From a virus: a stretch of DNA of 35,723 bases. Under the pieces are notes generated by a model. That model was not told the origin of the DNA, ran no database searches, and saw only the letters and a program-made list of their open reading frames with translations. The translations under genes were made by a program, and so were the position numbers. Each line of letters opens with the position of its first letter. The stretch's first letter is position 1. The stretch lies in IMG/VR virus record IMGVR_UViG_3300034407_002242, positions 1 through 35,723 of that record; one strand, written 5' to 3'. Positions 7,836-16,092 of the stretch are shown in pieces.

Positions 7836-9976
7836 TCTATCTCAAACAGTGTGACCCAACGAATGGGTGTGGTAAGACTTACCCAGGTGACCTCGACCAG
7901 TGTCCCAAGTGTGGTACGCCTGAATCGTTCAGCTATCCAGCTGCCATCAACCCGCGTGACTATTGTTACGACGAAGAAACCTACCCGAACATATTCACAT
8001 GTTGTTTCATTCACATCGCCACAGACACACGCTGGCGGTTCGAAATATCTGACCGTATTAATCAGATGCGAGAATTCGTTGAGTTCGTGTATGCGCTCCG
8101 TGATTGCAATGCGCGCATGGTTGGCTATAACAATGTAGGGTTCGACTACCCAGTCATGCATTACATCATGATGAACCAATGGGTGGGGGCACCTGAGATT
8201 TATACCAAGGCAATGTCAATCATCCGTGGTCAGGATAAGTTCGGTCACATGATTTGGGATAACGACCGAATCGTCGAGCAGCTGGACTTGTACAAGATTT
8301 GCCACTTTGACAACGCAGCACGTGCGACGAGTCTGAAGTCACTAGAGTTCGCCATGCGCATGGATAGCGTGGAAGACTTACCCTTTGAGGTTGGGCTGAC
8401 GCTTGATGACGAACAGAAAGAAGTACTTCATACGTACAACGCACACGATGTGGTATCGACCTGTATGTTCTATGCTCGATGTCTAGACCAAATAGCATTC
8501 CGTGAAACGCTCACCAAGAAACACAACCGTAACTTCATGAATCATAACGACGCTAAAATTGGTGCCGAAATATTTATCATGAAACTCGAAGAATCGGGAA
8601 TCGAATGTTATGAGAAAGTCAAAGGTCGTCGTCAACCTCGTCAAACATTCCGACCATCCATTGATTTGAATCAAGTTGTCGCACCGTGGATTGAGTTCGA
8701 ACAACCTGAGTTCCAGCGCATCCTGAATTGGTTCAAAGCACAGACCATCACCGAAACCAAAGGTGTGTTCAAAGATGTGAACTGTTCGGTTGACGGTCTT
8801 CAATTTGATTTCGGTACGGGTGGCATCCATGCCTGTGTCAATGGTCGGATATTTGAAGCAAAAGAAAACCAAGTTATCCAGCTCCGTGACGTGGTGAGTT
8901 ATTATCCAAACCTAGCCATCAAGAACCGATACCACCCGGAACATATGGGTGATGGGTTCTGTAATATTTACGAGGACTTATTCAACCAGCGTCGTTCGTA
9001 TCCGAAAGGTACACCAGAGAACGCAGCATTAAAACTGAGCCTGAATGGTACGTACGGTAATTCGAACAACGTGTACAGTCCGTTCTACGATCCATTCTTC
9101 ACCATGCAAATCACAATCAATGGTCAGTTGCAGTTGTGCTTGTTGGCCGAAAAATTGATGAAGGCACCCTCACTAGAAATGATCCAGTTGAATACGGATG
9201 GTGTGGCGTTCATTTGTGACAAGGTAGACTTACCATATGTCGATGCGGTGTGCGCATGGTGGGAGCAAGTCACATGTCTTGAACTTGAAACCGATGATGT
9301 GTCTCGGTTCTTCTCGCGCGATGTAAACAACTACATCATGGAACATACCAACGGCAAGATTAAACGTAAAGGGGCGTATGTATCGGCGGTCAACTGGCAT
9401 CAAGACCCATCAGCATTGGTCGTTCCGAAAGCAGCTGAAGCGGCGTTGGTTCACGGGGTTGATATTCGTACGTTTATTGAGAACCACGACGATGACTTCG
9501 ACTTCATGATCCGCGCCAAGGTGCCACGCTCGAACAACCTGGTGATGCGTTATGCTGAATGGGATGTCGAAATCAAGCTACCCAATATCGCACGGTATTA
9601 TATCTCGAACACAGGCGGCTCACTCGTCAAGATAGCACCACCAACAGGCGTGGCGGGCACATGGAAACGTAAACCCCGTGTGCCTGATGCTGAGTATGAG
9701 CGTGTGATAGCTGAACTAGGAGAGGTTGACTATGTGAGTGACTGGGGTCAAGAACGATATGGTATTCCGTGTGATGTCATTGGTACACCGCACGACGAAC
9801 GCATTCACACGAAGAACAAGTCGAAGCACACGATACGTGAGATGGGTGTCAGCGTTGGGTGGAAATGTACCGAGTGTAATCATATTAAGAACTTCGACCG
9901 TTCGACGGTGAATTATGATTATTATGTGGCCGAAGCTGAAAAATTAGTTAAACCCCTATTGACGGCGGTGTCATAA
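7832..9976 (+). CDS. family B DNA polymerase with 3'-5' exonuclease
   Basis: The phage replicative polymerase, 714 residues. An N-terminal zinc ribbon has cysteines 7, 13, 24 and 27. Exonuclease motifs follow: DEET (Exo I, D47/E49), NNVGFD (Exo II, N100/D105) and YNAHD (Exo III, Y202/D206), so proofreading looks intact. Polymerase motif A is DVVSYYP (353-359), motif B KLSLNGTYG (401-409) and motif C LNTDG (453-457). Motif C carries TDG where cellular family B enzymes have DTDS, a variant I associate with a phage subgroup. Residues 150-180 (LDLYKICHFDNAARATSLKS) also fit that phage type. A CTEC pair near the C-terminus may bind metal. Probable clamp and SSB genes flank it. Confidence 0.92.
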   Translation: MIYLKQCDPTNGCGKTYPGDLDQCPKCGTPESFSYPAAINPRDYCYDEETYPNIFTCCFIHIATDTRWRFEISDRINQMREFVEFVYALRDCNARMVGYNNVGFDYPVMHYIMMNQWVGAPEIYTKAMSIIRGQDKFGHMIWDNDRIVEQLDLYKICHFDNAARATSLKSLEFAMRMDSVEDLPFEVGLTLDDEQKEVLHTYNAHDVVSTCMFYARCLDQIAFRETLTKKHNRNFMNHNDAKIGAEIFIMKLEESGIECYEKVKGRRQPRQTFRPSIDLNQVVAPWIEFEQPEFQRILNWFKAQTITETKGVFKDVNCSVDGLQFDFGTGGIHACVNGRIFEAKENQVIQLRDVVSYYPNLAIKNRYHPEHMGDGFCNIYEDLFNQRRSYPKGTPENAALKLSLNGTYGNSNNVYSPFYDPFFTMQITINGQLQLCLLAEKLMKAPSLEMIQLNTDGVAFICDKVDLPYVDAVCAWWEQVTCLELETDDVSRFFSRDVNNYIMEHTNGKIKRKGAYVSAVNWHQDPSALVVPKAAEAALVHGVDIRTFIENHDDDFDFMIRAKVPRSNNLVMRYAEWDVEIKLPNIARYYISNTGGSLVKIAPPTGVAGTWKRKPRVPDAEYERVIAELGEVDYVSDWGQERYGIPCDVIGTPHDERIHTKNKSKHTIREMGVSVGWKCTECNHIKNFDRSTVNYDYYVAEAEKLVKPLLTAVS

Positions 9977-10017
9977 TATACGATACTAACCATATCAACT
10001 ACACGGAGAGCAGTCAC

Positions 10018-10539
10018 ATGAACACATATTCAAAATTGAAAGGTCTTTTATCTGTCACCCCTAAGAATGATATCAGATACTATTTGAATGTTATTCGCGT
10101 TACATCATCGGAATTAACAACATCGAATGGTTCGTCGGCTGTAATAGTCGAACATCATACATCAGGTGTCGATAGTGAGATTTTAATATGTCGTCACGAT
10201 CTTGCCACCAAATTAAAATTATTCAAAAAGAATGATGAGTTAAACATCACAGTAAACGGTGATTCCGTTTTCTTGAATGAATATAAACTTAAAACCGTCG
10301 ATGGTCGTTACCCTGATATAAAGCGTGCATTAAAAAATAATTTCGACGATGGAAATAGAAATGGCAGTGATGAAATTGGTTTTGATATGACATTGATGTC
10401 AAAAATATCAACAGCAGTGAACATGATAAAAAGTGACCCAAAATTACCAGGTGCGAAGTACACATTTTACGGGGCATCGAACGGATGCAAAATTGAAACA
10501 GGAACCATCACGGCGTATGTAATGGCGTGCCGACTTTAA
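10018..10539 (+). CDS. miniature beta-type sliding clamp-like protein (173 aa)
   Basis: Several features recall bacterial DnaN. NDIRYYLNVIRV and a following TSNGSSAVIV strand resemble a clamp domain start. KTVDGRYPDIKR (about 91-102) matches the 'dGrYPDyrrv' turn. The protein ends AYVMACRL, close to the MPMRL end of beta clamps. DnaN has about 366 residues in three domains; this product is less than half that, so a ring would need more subunits than the DnaN dimer. The position directly after the polymerase supports a processivity role. GGAG lies in the leader that is nearly shared with the next gene. The gene is AT-richer than its neighbours. The call is inference from motifs. Confidence 0.6.
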   Translation: MNTYSKLKGLLSVTPKNDIRYYLNVIRVTSSELTTSNGSSAVIVEHHTSGVDSEILICRHDLATKLKLFKKNDELNITVNGDSVFLNEYKLKTVDGRYPDIKRALKNNFDDGNRNGSDEIGFDMTLMSKISTAVNMIKSDPKLPGAKYTFYGASNGCKIETGTITAYVMACRL

Positions 10540-10557
10540 TCATTAGGGAGCAGTCAC

Positions 10558-10941
10558 ATGACCAAAGTTAAATACACTGTCGAGCACATCGGCACCGAAA
10601 CACCCCGTCCACAGATTGCACGTAACGGTGCGTTGTTGTCCATGCAAGTGGCGGTTGCAGAACTTGAGCGTTTACACGCAGCGTTGGATTACGCACACAA
10701 TGCCATTCTTCACGAAATGGACAACGGTCGCACACCATCGCTCATTCGACTTGAACATGGCGGTCAGGGTATCGGTTTAATCGAAGATGCATTGTGCGGT
10801 ATCGATCGTCGGTACGACATTCGACCAATGTCACACAAATGTACATGTGGTGGTGAAAATATAATCTTTACCCATGACTCTGAAGGTACGTTGGAATCGG
10901 TACATTGTGGTGACTGTAGTCTTGAATGGGATGTGAGCTAA
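10558..10941 (+). CDS. hypothetical protein with C-terminal zinc ribbon
   Basis: A 127-residue protein. The middle has a long helix (residues about 28-60) and the end has a CTCGG...CGDC pattern typical of a small zinc ribbon. Fold and function are otherwise unknown. The leader GGAGCAGTCACATG is almost the same as that of the clamp-like gene, indicating equal translation control. Its stop overlaps the next ATG as TAATG. Confidence 0.7.
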   Translation: MTKVKYTVEHIGTETPRPQIARNGALLSMQVAVAELERLHAALDYAHNAILHEMDNGRTPSLIRLEHGGQGIGLIEDALCGIDRRYDIRPMSHKCTCGGENIIFTHDSEGTLESVHCGDCSLEWDVS

Positions 10942-11189
10942 TGGACGGTATGATTATTTTAGTATCGCTTGCGCTATCGTACATCGTGGTTGATGTGTTG
11001 CATGGTCGTCGTGAAGCGAAACGTAACAGGGTGATTGTGAAGCGTATCATTGGTTATCGTGAACACTTGATGGTAAGTCACCCGAACATCCACGCTAGCC
11101 AGTTAGATTACATGACGACACAGTTTGCTTTAGCGAATGAAGTGGAAGATTGGAAAGCATTGATTGAAGAATATGGGAGTGACAACTAA
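10941..11189 (+). CDS. small membrane protein, 82 aa
   Basis: An N-terminal hydrophobic segment (IILVSLALSYIVVDVL) is followed by a basic stretch (HGRREAKRNRVIVKR) and a helical cytoplasmic tail, giving a single-pass membrane anchor with the tail inside. I take ATG 10941, which overlaps the upstream stop, not the earlier in-frame ATG 10926 inside the previous gene. The next gene starts on its last base. No family recognised. Confidence 0.65.
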   Translation: MDGMIILVSLALSYIVVDVLHGRREAKRNRVIVKRIIGYREHLMVSHPNIHASQLDYMTTQFALANEVEDWKALIEEYGSDN

Positions 11190-11485
11190 TGGACAGACCG
11201 ACTCAGGCTTTACAGATGATTGCACGTGGTCGTTCGATTGACCAAGCGGCTGATGATATGAGTATTAGTCGGTCGTCGATTGAAAAGTTTTTGATGACAA
11301 TCCGTAAACGTTTGAACGCACGAAACACAGCGAATGCGATTTACATTGCGGCTAAAGCAGGTTTGATTTGTATCGCGTGTTTCAATGTTAACTTCGCAGA
11401 CGTGGACGCTCAACGTCGAAGTGTTCGACCAGCACGTCGCGACCAATATGAATCAGCATTTATAATCGAGGTAGGTGGGGGATGA
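11189..11485 (+). CDS. LuxR/GerE-type helix-turn-helix protein, 98 aa
   Basis: Residues about 5-60 look like a GerE (LuxR C-terminal) HTH: ALQMIARGRSIDQAADDM, then ISRSSIEKFLMTIRKRLNAR, then a helix ANAIYIAAKAGLI. There is no receiver or autoinducer domain, so this is a bare DNA-binding module, as in several phage regulators of middle or late transcription. It is near the end of the replication operon, so it could act on the late minus-strand promoters; that is inference. The start shares one base with the previous stop, and the stop overlaps the next ATG. Confidence 0.7.
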   Translation: MDRPTQALQMIARGRSIDQAADDMSISRSSIEKFLMTIRKRLNARNTANAIYIAAKAGLICIACFNVNFADVDAQRRSVRPARRDQYESAFIIEVGGG

Positions 11486-11724
11486 GTAAGTGTACAACAG
11501 TTAGTGTGGGTGATACTGAATTATTGATACATGAAGTAGATGGTTCATTTGTAATATCAGACCAAGGCGGATGGTTACCAGGTAGTTTCGATTCACATGA
11601 GTCAGCCATAGCTGGGTTTAAGTTCTTAGAGTCCAACCAATGGAATTTGACTGATAGATTGCGTGATATCAATGATTGTAAAAAAGGGAATCGCGCCATC
11701 ACTATTGGAGATATCACCGCTTAA
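11482..11724 (+). CDS. hypothetical protein, 80 aa
   Basis: A soluble, acidic 80-residue protein, last in the plus-strand replication operon. Its ATG overlaps the preceding stop. It contains a possible DUF-like short beta/alpha unit (ELLIHEVDGSFVISDQGGW, then a helix FDSHESAIAGFKFLES), but I cannot name a family. It ends three bases before the convergent minus-strand gene. Confidence 0.6.
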   Translation: MSKCTTVSVGDTELLIHEVDGSFVISDQGGWLPGSFDSHESAIAGFKFLESNQWNLTDRLRDINDCKKGNRAITIGDITA

Positions 11725-11727
11725 CCA

Positions 11728-12036
11728 CTACGGCAGCAGTTTCCATATTGCTGCCAACAACCCCACCACGCCAATCACTGTCGCTATTCCGCCCGACCAT
11801 TTTAATATCGTATTGTGATTCCGTTCGATGCGGGTGTCCATTTTTTCCAATCGGGTATCGGTGCGGTGTTGGTACTGGGTCAACTTCTCGTTGGTATTAA
11901 TCTGTCGTTCGGTCATTGCTGCTTGTTGGACTAGCACTTCATTGACGGATTCCAATACTCGGTCCTGTCGGTCCAATCTGTCACTAACCCGATCCAGTTC
12001 TTTCTGAACGTTAATATCGCCCATTGCGTCGCCCAT
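11728..12036 (-). CDS. coiled-coil membrane protein, XhlA-like, at the end of the lysis cassette
   Basis: A long heptad-type helix (about residues 10-75, rich in QELDRV and RLEKMDTRIERN patterns) precedes a C-terminal membrane segment (GGIATVIGVVGLLAAIWKLL). This layout resembles XhlA-type lysis accessory proteins. The frame is open to 12096, but TTAGGG lies six bases before ATG 12036, so I use that start (102 residues). An alternative ATG at 12069 would add a second hydrophobic stretch. Placement next to spanins, endolysin and holin supports a role in lysis or membrane anchoring. Confidence 0.6.
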   Translation of the reverse strand: MGDAMGDINVQKELDRVSDRLDRQDRVLESVNEVLVQQAAMTERQINTNEKLTQYQHRTDTRLEKMDTRIERNHNTILKWSGGIATVIGVVGLLAAIWKLLP

Positions 12037-12104
12037 AATAAACCCTAATAATAACGCTAGTTTACTCATTATCGAATAGTCTAGCAAACACGACAATTGC
12101 GTAT

Positions 12105-12386
12105 TTACTCATTTTTGAGCAATCGTATTACCTCTTCGTGTAATTTAGAGCACTCGTCGAACCTAGCGTTATTTTCACGTGTTGTAATTATTATAGATGA
12201 TAGCTCACCATTTTCGTACAGAACCCTCGGTTGACACTGAACCATTAACGCCGCCGGTACATCATGTTTAATATATTCAATCACTTTACTGGGTAGTGGA
12301 TTGACCGTTGTGGCCGTTGAGCAACCCAACAACATCAACGTCAAGACGCTTGCACACACTCCGTTCAACAACCTTGATGACTTCAT
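12105..12386 (-). CDS. o-spanin (Rz1-like outer-membrane lipoprotein)
   Basis: A 93-residue protein with a short basic start, a hydrophobic signal sequence and a lipobox LMLLGCS. Cysteine 22 would be lipidated and the mature protein placed in the outer membrane. It starts inside the i-spanin gene in another frame and runs past its end, the usual overlapping Rz/Rz1 arrangement. With the i-spanin it would bridge the periplasm and fuse inner and outer membranes at the last step of lysis. The mature part is longer than in lambda Rz1 and is not proline-rich. Confidence 0.8.
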   Translation of the reverse strand: MKSSRLLNGVCASVLTLMLLGCSTATTVNPLPSKVIEYIKHDVPAALMVQCQPRVLYENGELSSIIITTRENNARFDECSKLHEEVIRLLKNE

Positions 12387-12618
12387 TTGTCACGACCTCC
12401 GGCGGTCTGTTTCGTAACTGGTCAACGACGGCCAAGGCGTTATCGCGCTCGGCCTCTCGTTTCTCTACGATGTCGGTAAACTCAGACATTGACGCTGCTT
12501 GACGTTGTTGGTAATCAGCAAGCAGATCAGAACGTATTGAGTCCTGACCTGCGTTGTATGCTGTCAACCAAACCAGTGTCACCACACCAACACCAACCAC
12601 CCATTTAATCCATATCAT
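12286..12618 (-). CDS. i-spanin (Rz-like inner-membrane coiled-coil protein)
   Basis: I place the start at 12618, giving 110 residues. An N-terminal membrane anchor (IKWVVGVGVVTLVWLTAY) is followed by a charged periplasmic coiled coil through residue about 75 (YQQRQAASMSEFTDIVEK), then a short C-terminal domain. The longer open frame to 12780 only reads through the endolysin gene in another frame and is not credible. The start overlaps the endolysin stop by 14 bases. It is the partner of the overlapping lipoprotein gene. Confidence 0.8.
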   Translation of the reverse strand: MIWIKWVVGVGVVTLVWLTAYNAGQDSIRSDLLADYQQRQAASMSEFTDIVEKREAERDNALAVVDQLRNRPPEVVTNEVIKVVERSVCKRLDVDVVGLLNGHNGQSTTQ

Positions 12619-13225
12619 AACCGAACCTACGTTTATAGTGTCGCTCGATGTGGGGAACGTATCCACGGGTTTCAACTGCATGTCGTCCGGTGACAAGGTG
12701 TAAACATTCCATGATAGGCGCGTACTCGACAGGGTTACCACATTTGGCTTGTGACTTGATGAGATGGCCCGCGCCGGCATTGTAGCTGGCTAGGGCCAAT
12801 CTGATCCTGTCATGGTCAGACCGTTTACTTTTCCACGTTCGGGTCAGTTGTCGCATGTAATACGCTTGTGCCTGAATAGCGTGTCGAGCGTCACGGGGTG
12901 AAGCGCCCGAAGGCACAACACTCGCACGTTTCATATCTTCCCACGTGCCTGGCATGAACTGAGCGAGCCCCAATGCCCCGACGGGTGATACAGCATCAGG
13001 GTTTCCCGCTGACTCCTGTTGTATCTGCGCCCAACCGACACCCCAATGATACTGGGGGAGATAGCGCCGCCATGCGGCACGTATCTGTTCGTCATATTGG
13101 GTGGCGCCGTTCGTGTGCCTAGACGCCCAACATTGAGCCGGCAAGGAAACACACACCAACAACCCAACCAGCACGATAGACTGCCAGTGCCAACGGTTCT
13201 GATTTAAGGATCGGTAATTGGTCAC
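12605..13225 (-). CDS. endolysin, SLT-type lytic transglycosylase with N-terminal signal/anchor
   Basis: Residues 60-190 form a lysozyme-like SLT domain: WAQIQQESAGNPDAVSP with catalytic Glu at about 71, GALGLAQFMPGTW (83-95), then LALASYNAGAGHL. It cleaves the glycan strands of peptidoglycan. Residues about 16-35 are hydrophobic (SIVLVGLLVCVSLPA) and end near QCWAS, so the enzyme is exported or held as a signal-anchor endolysin, not released only by a holin. The start overlaps the holin-like gene by 107 bases in another frame. No other ATG would keep the signal segment. Confidence 0.88.
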   Translation of the reverse strand: MTNYRSLNQNRWHWQSIVLVGLLVCVSLPAQCWASRHTNGATQYDEQIRAAWRRYLPQYHWGVGWAQIQQESAGNPDAVSPVGALGLAQFMPGTWEDMKRASVVPSGASPRDARHAIQAQAYYMRQLTRTWKSKRSDHDRIRLALASYNAGAGHLIKSQAKCGNPVEYAPIMECLHLVTGRHAVETRGYVPHIERHYKRRFGYDMD

Positions 13226-13322
13226 GTTTGAATTTCTCCCCAGTCATCAAATCAAGAATACGCAGCGAACCGAATACGGTTACGACCGCCACAAGTAAAT
13301 AAATCAAATTAATATAAATCAT
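13119..13322 (-). CDS. holin-like small membrane protein, 67 aa
   Basis: Two hydrophobic segments, YINLIYLLVAVVTVFGSL at the N-terminus and YRAGWVVGVCFLAGSMLGV at the C-terminus, are separated by a charged loop (MTGEKFKRDQ). This fits a class II holin, or a regulator of one. A strong GGAG lies seven bases before the ATG. The 3' half overlaps the endolysin start by 107 bases, an unusually long overlap for a lysis cassette. Position as the first gene of the cassette supports the call; sequence alone is not decisive. Confidence 0.6.
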   Translation of the reverse strand: MIYINLIYLLVAVVTVFGSLRILDLMTGEKFKRDQLPILKSEPLALAVYRAGWVVGVCFLAGSMLGV

Positions 13323-13360
13323 TGTTTAGCTCCGAGTTGTACGGGTTAGCAGTGTAATAG

Positions 13361-13381
13361 AAGCCCTCACATCGAGGGCTT
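13361..13381. terminator. hairpin terminator between tail fibre and lysis genes
   Basis: AAGCCCTC and GAGGGCTT form an eight-base-pair stem with loop ACATC. On the minus strand it follows the tail-fibre stop and would separate virion from lysis transcripts, but its T-rich tail there is interrupted, so termination is probably partial. Confidence 0.7.
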
Positions 13382-13386
13382 TATTG

Positions 13387-15450
13387 TTAAACTAATGCGT
13401 ATGTTTTCCATGTTCCTGCTAAGTATATCCACCTTGGTTCAGAAGTAAAAACAACATCAGTATTAACGACCTCCTGGCCGTTTCTCCACCAAGTATCAGT
13501 TAATACTCTATCGTGTGTTAACGTTTGACACCAAGCATCATCCAACATTGTCACATCACTCGGTGAAAAGTTAGCTCTTTTAAGCGGAACACCATAAACA
13601 TATAGTTTTGTTGGCTTTAGTGTCTCTATAAAAATAAACGCAGATGCAGACTCTGGTATAACACCGCCTGATATATTAAGCTCTCCGCCCTGAAGTAACA
13701 TTAGGTTGGTTATATAGCCGCTAATTGATAATTCTTTAAGTGTCATACTTGCTGACTTACATGCGAATGCCGCCATTGAGCCAGCCCTGCTTATGTATTC
13801 ACCACCCAAGCTTATTACATCGTTGTTATCATTTGAATCTAGTATGTACTTCTCGGCATTCAATGACCATGATGTCGTTACGTAGTTAGTAACACCACCA
13901 GCAAATTGCTTACCTGCAATTGTGAAATCACAAATAAGTGCTGTTTCAATTGTGGGGAATGATGCGCTACCACCAGTTATAGATATGGTACTCATTTCTG
14001 CGTAATAAATAGGCGTATCAATGAAGTTGCAACCAACCGCCCCCATATATGTATTGAAATTAAGTGCTACGTTCGAATACGGCGCTACGGGATAAGAACC
14101 TACATTAAATCTAGTATTTGTAAATCTTACAGATGAAAAGTTTAGTCGTGACCTAAATATTTGAACGTACACAACTGATATGTTACCCCCAGAGTAAGTG
14201 TCGCACCCCACGCTACCGCCAACCATTATGCAATCTTCGGCGAATGCGTTGCCTCCAGTCATTTTAAGTATTCCGAAATCTGCACCAGTTTGAAATGATG
14301 GAAAGTTTCTATTTCTATCAACCTTTATGTCGCAATTGTAAAGCCTTGTCTTATGGTGTTGCTTTAAGTTAACAATAGAAATAAAATTACAGTCTCTAAT
14401 TGTGACTTTTTCTTTGTACACCATACCACTAGTTCCAGATGATACAGTGTCCCTCCCCGTTACAGATTCTTGTATAGAGCCCCCACCGTCGTCCTCTTCT
14501 GTCATACCCTCAAGGTAGAAGTTTTCTGTATTATAGTATTTAATATTATCTACAAAATTGGGGTCTATCGACGTTGTTGTTTTATTGTGCAGATGCCAAC
14601 CCCCTAGAATTGACACATTATCAGCATTGTTTACCACGCATATTATTGTTACGTTACCCGCCGACGAGTCGTCGAAAACAAGCTCAGGCTTACCTTTGCA
14701 CTGCACTACTTGATAGTCGTTGTCAATTTGAAACGCGGGCTTACCGAAAAACGCTGCGGGCTGAGCTGTTGACATCAAATAAGGACCACCGTTAGCGTCA
14801 ACAGTAACTATCATTGATTGTGTTAATGCTTTTCTTACAGCTGCCGCACTGTCAAGTGTTGGGTTTTTATCTGGTGCGCCATATCCCCGTATGTCACCAA
14901 GAAGTCTATAGTTAGCATTCGATTCTGTAATAAACTCATACGTATCTATATTTGTAATTACATCATAACCTCCCAACCCATTAGATGAGATGTTTGTAAT
15001 TACTTGCGCGGTTGAGTTGAAATCACCGCTCGACTTTGCAATTCTTAACTCCTCACCAGTAGACAAATTGCCAGTATCAACAAGCAACCGTGTAACACCA
15101 ATCGGTACGTTTTGCAATGCTGCTGGCGTTGCTCCTAGTGGTAGTAATGACGTTGAATTGATAGGATATCTCACACCACCAGACACTTGACTATCACCAG
15201 CGTTAATCTTCTGATTGATTGCCTGTGCGATCTGTGAATTTACAGCCGTATCGGGAACACCACTTGGTGTGATGCCCGCTTCAGACATTAACGCCTGTTT
15301 CACACCTTCGAAGTCGTTACCCCAATCTTTCTGAAGCGGTGTACCGTCGTTGGCACCGGGGGTCGATTCGTCTTTGATTGAACCGTCCACATAGTTCGCG
15401 TCAGGTGGGTTGGCTCTAGCGCCGTACTTATCTGTTACTCTAATAGCCAT
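13387..15450 (-). CDS. tail fibre/tailspike (receptor-binding) protein, 687 aa
   Basis: The N-terminal about 80 residues (starting MAIRVTDKYGARANPPDANY) look like a conserved virion-attachment domain. From about residue 190 the chain has many short beta strands with Asn, Gly and Ser turns, a single-stranded beta-helix look (for example NADNVSILGGWHLHN and VTIRDCNFISIVNLK). It probably binds or cuts host surface polysaccharide as a trimer. The final about 45 residues form a short separate tip. Base use is clearly more AT-rich than in the neighbouring baseplate genes from about residue 150 onward, suggesting that the distal part was exchanged. It follows the DUF2612 baseplate gene by three bases. 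No catalytic residues can be assigned. Confidence 0.8.
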   Translation of the reverse strand: MAIRVTDKYGARANPPDANYVDGSIKDESTPGANDGTPLQKDWGNDFEGVKQALMSEAGITPSGVPDTAVNSQIAQAINQKINAGDSQVSGGVRYPINSTSLLPLGATPAALQNVPIGVTRLLVDTGNLSTGEELRIAKSSGDFNSTAQVITNISSNGLGGYDVITNIDTYEFITESNANYRLLGDIRGYGAPDKNPTLDSAAAVRKALTQSMIVTVDANGGPYLMSTAQPAAFFGKPAFQIDNDYQVVQCKGKPELVFDDSSAGNVTIICVVNNADNVSILGGWHLHNKTTTSIDPNFVDNIKYYNTENFYLEGMTEEDDGGGSIQESVTGRDTVSSGTSGMVYKEKVTIRDCNFISIVNLKQHHKTRLYNCDIKVDRNRNFPSFQTGADFGILKMTGGNAFAEDCIMVGGSVGCDTYSGGNISVVYVQIFRSRLNFSSVRFTNTRFNVGSYPVAPYSNVALNFNTYMGAVGCNFIDTPIYYAEMSTISITGGSASFPTIETALICDFTIAGKQFAGGVTNYVTTSWSLNAEKYILDSNDNNDVISLGGEYISRAGSMAAFACKSASMTLKELSISGYITNLMLLQGGELNISGGVIPESASAFIFIETLKPTKLYVYGVPLKRANFSPSDVTMLDDAWCQTLTHDRVLTDTWWRNGQEVVNTDVVFTSEPRWIYLAGTWKTYALV

Positions 15451-15453
15451 TGT

Positions 15454-16092
15454 TTAAACTCCGAAAAATTGACCGAATTGTGCACGGGAATCACCCCAAT
15501 TATACAAACCACCAAATTGGGTGATTGCGCTTTCTTCAACATACCCTAAGAATCTCACACCTTGTGGTTTGGGTACAATTGGGAATGTATCAAGTACGAA
15601 CCGTTGGGTGGTGGTGAGTTCCGATCCGAACGACACGCTGAATGTCATGTCTTCATTATCAATCACACGTGTGTTGGGTGAATCGATGATGAAATTCAAT
15701 GCGTCCACTATACCATCTAGCGTCGCGTCACTGTTATTTTTACTTATCTTAGCCTTGAGTAACAAACGGTAAATCTCGTCACTCGCTTCAGATGAACCCG
15801 CCACGGATGGTGATGAGAACTGGATATTCTGCCCACCAAACTGGGATGTTGACTCTCCCCAATCGTGGGTATCAAACACCACTTCAGATTCGTACGACCT
15901 GTCGAGTACAACAATTCGACCGATGACGTCAAGCTGTGCCCCTGATGATGAGTCGATGTCATATGAGACACTAACCATGTCAGAAGCATCACACAATTCA
16001 TTACCCATGGTCTCAGTGATTTTGTACCACTGTACCGCTTTCGGTTTGGTGCGATACTGCGCATAAATTCTATCAGGATTCGTACACGTCAT
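15454..16092 (-). CDS. DUF2612 baseplate protein (tail protein I-like)
   Basis: A 212-residue protein of the DUF2612 group, which connects the J-like baseplate wedge to the tail fibres. Recognisable parts are the Asp-rich start GAQLDVIGRIVVLDRSYES, the helical block YRLLLKAKISKNNSDATLDG, and the C-terminal repeats TQFGGLYNWGDSRAQFGQFF, which may bind the fibre. Its start overlaps the J-like stop by four bases. Gene order gp25-J-DUF2612-fibre is the usual one. Confidence 0.85.
   Translation of the reverse strand: MTCTNPDRIYAQYRTKPKAVQWYKITETMGNELCDASDMVSVSYDIDSSSGAQLDVIGRIVVLDRSYESEVVFDTHDWGESTSQFGGQNIQFSSPSVAGSSEASDEIYRLLLKAKISKNNSDATLDGIVDALNFIIDSPNTRVIDNEDMTFSVSFGSELTTTQRFVLDTFPIVPKPQGVRFLGYVEESAITQFGGLYNWGDSRAQFGQFFGV

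Noticed and set aside
11733-11755. GGCAGCA/TGCTGCC stem at the convergent gene ends as a terminator
   Set aside because: It lies inside the coding end of the 11728-12036 gene and has no T-run on either strand.
12045-12115. 16-codon frame between the lipoprotein and coiled-coil genes
   Set aside because: It starts inside the o-spanin end and lacks a ribosome site; too short to support.
13387-15450. Diversity-generating retroelement acting on the tail fibre
   Set aside because: No reverse transcriptase gene and no template repeat were seen in the window.
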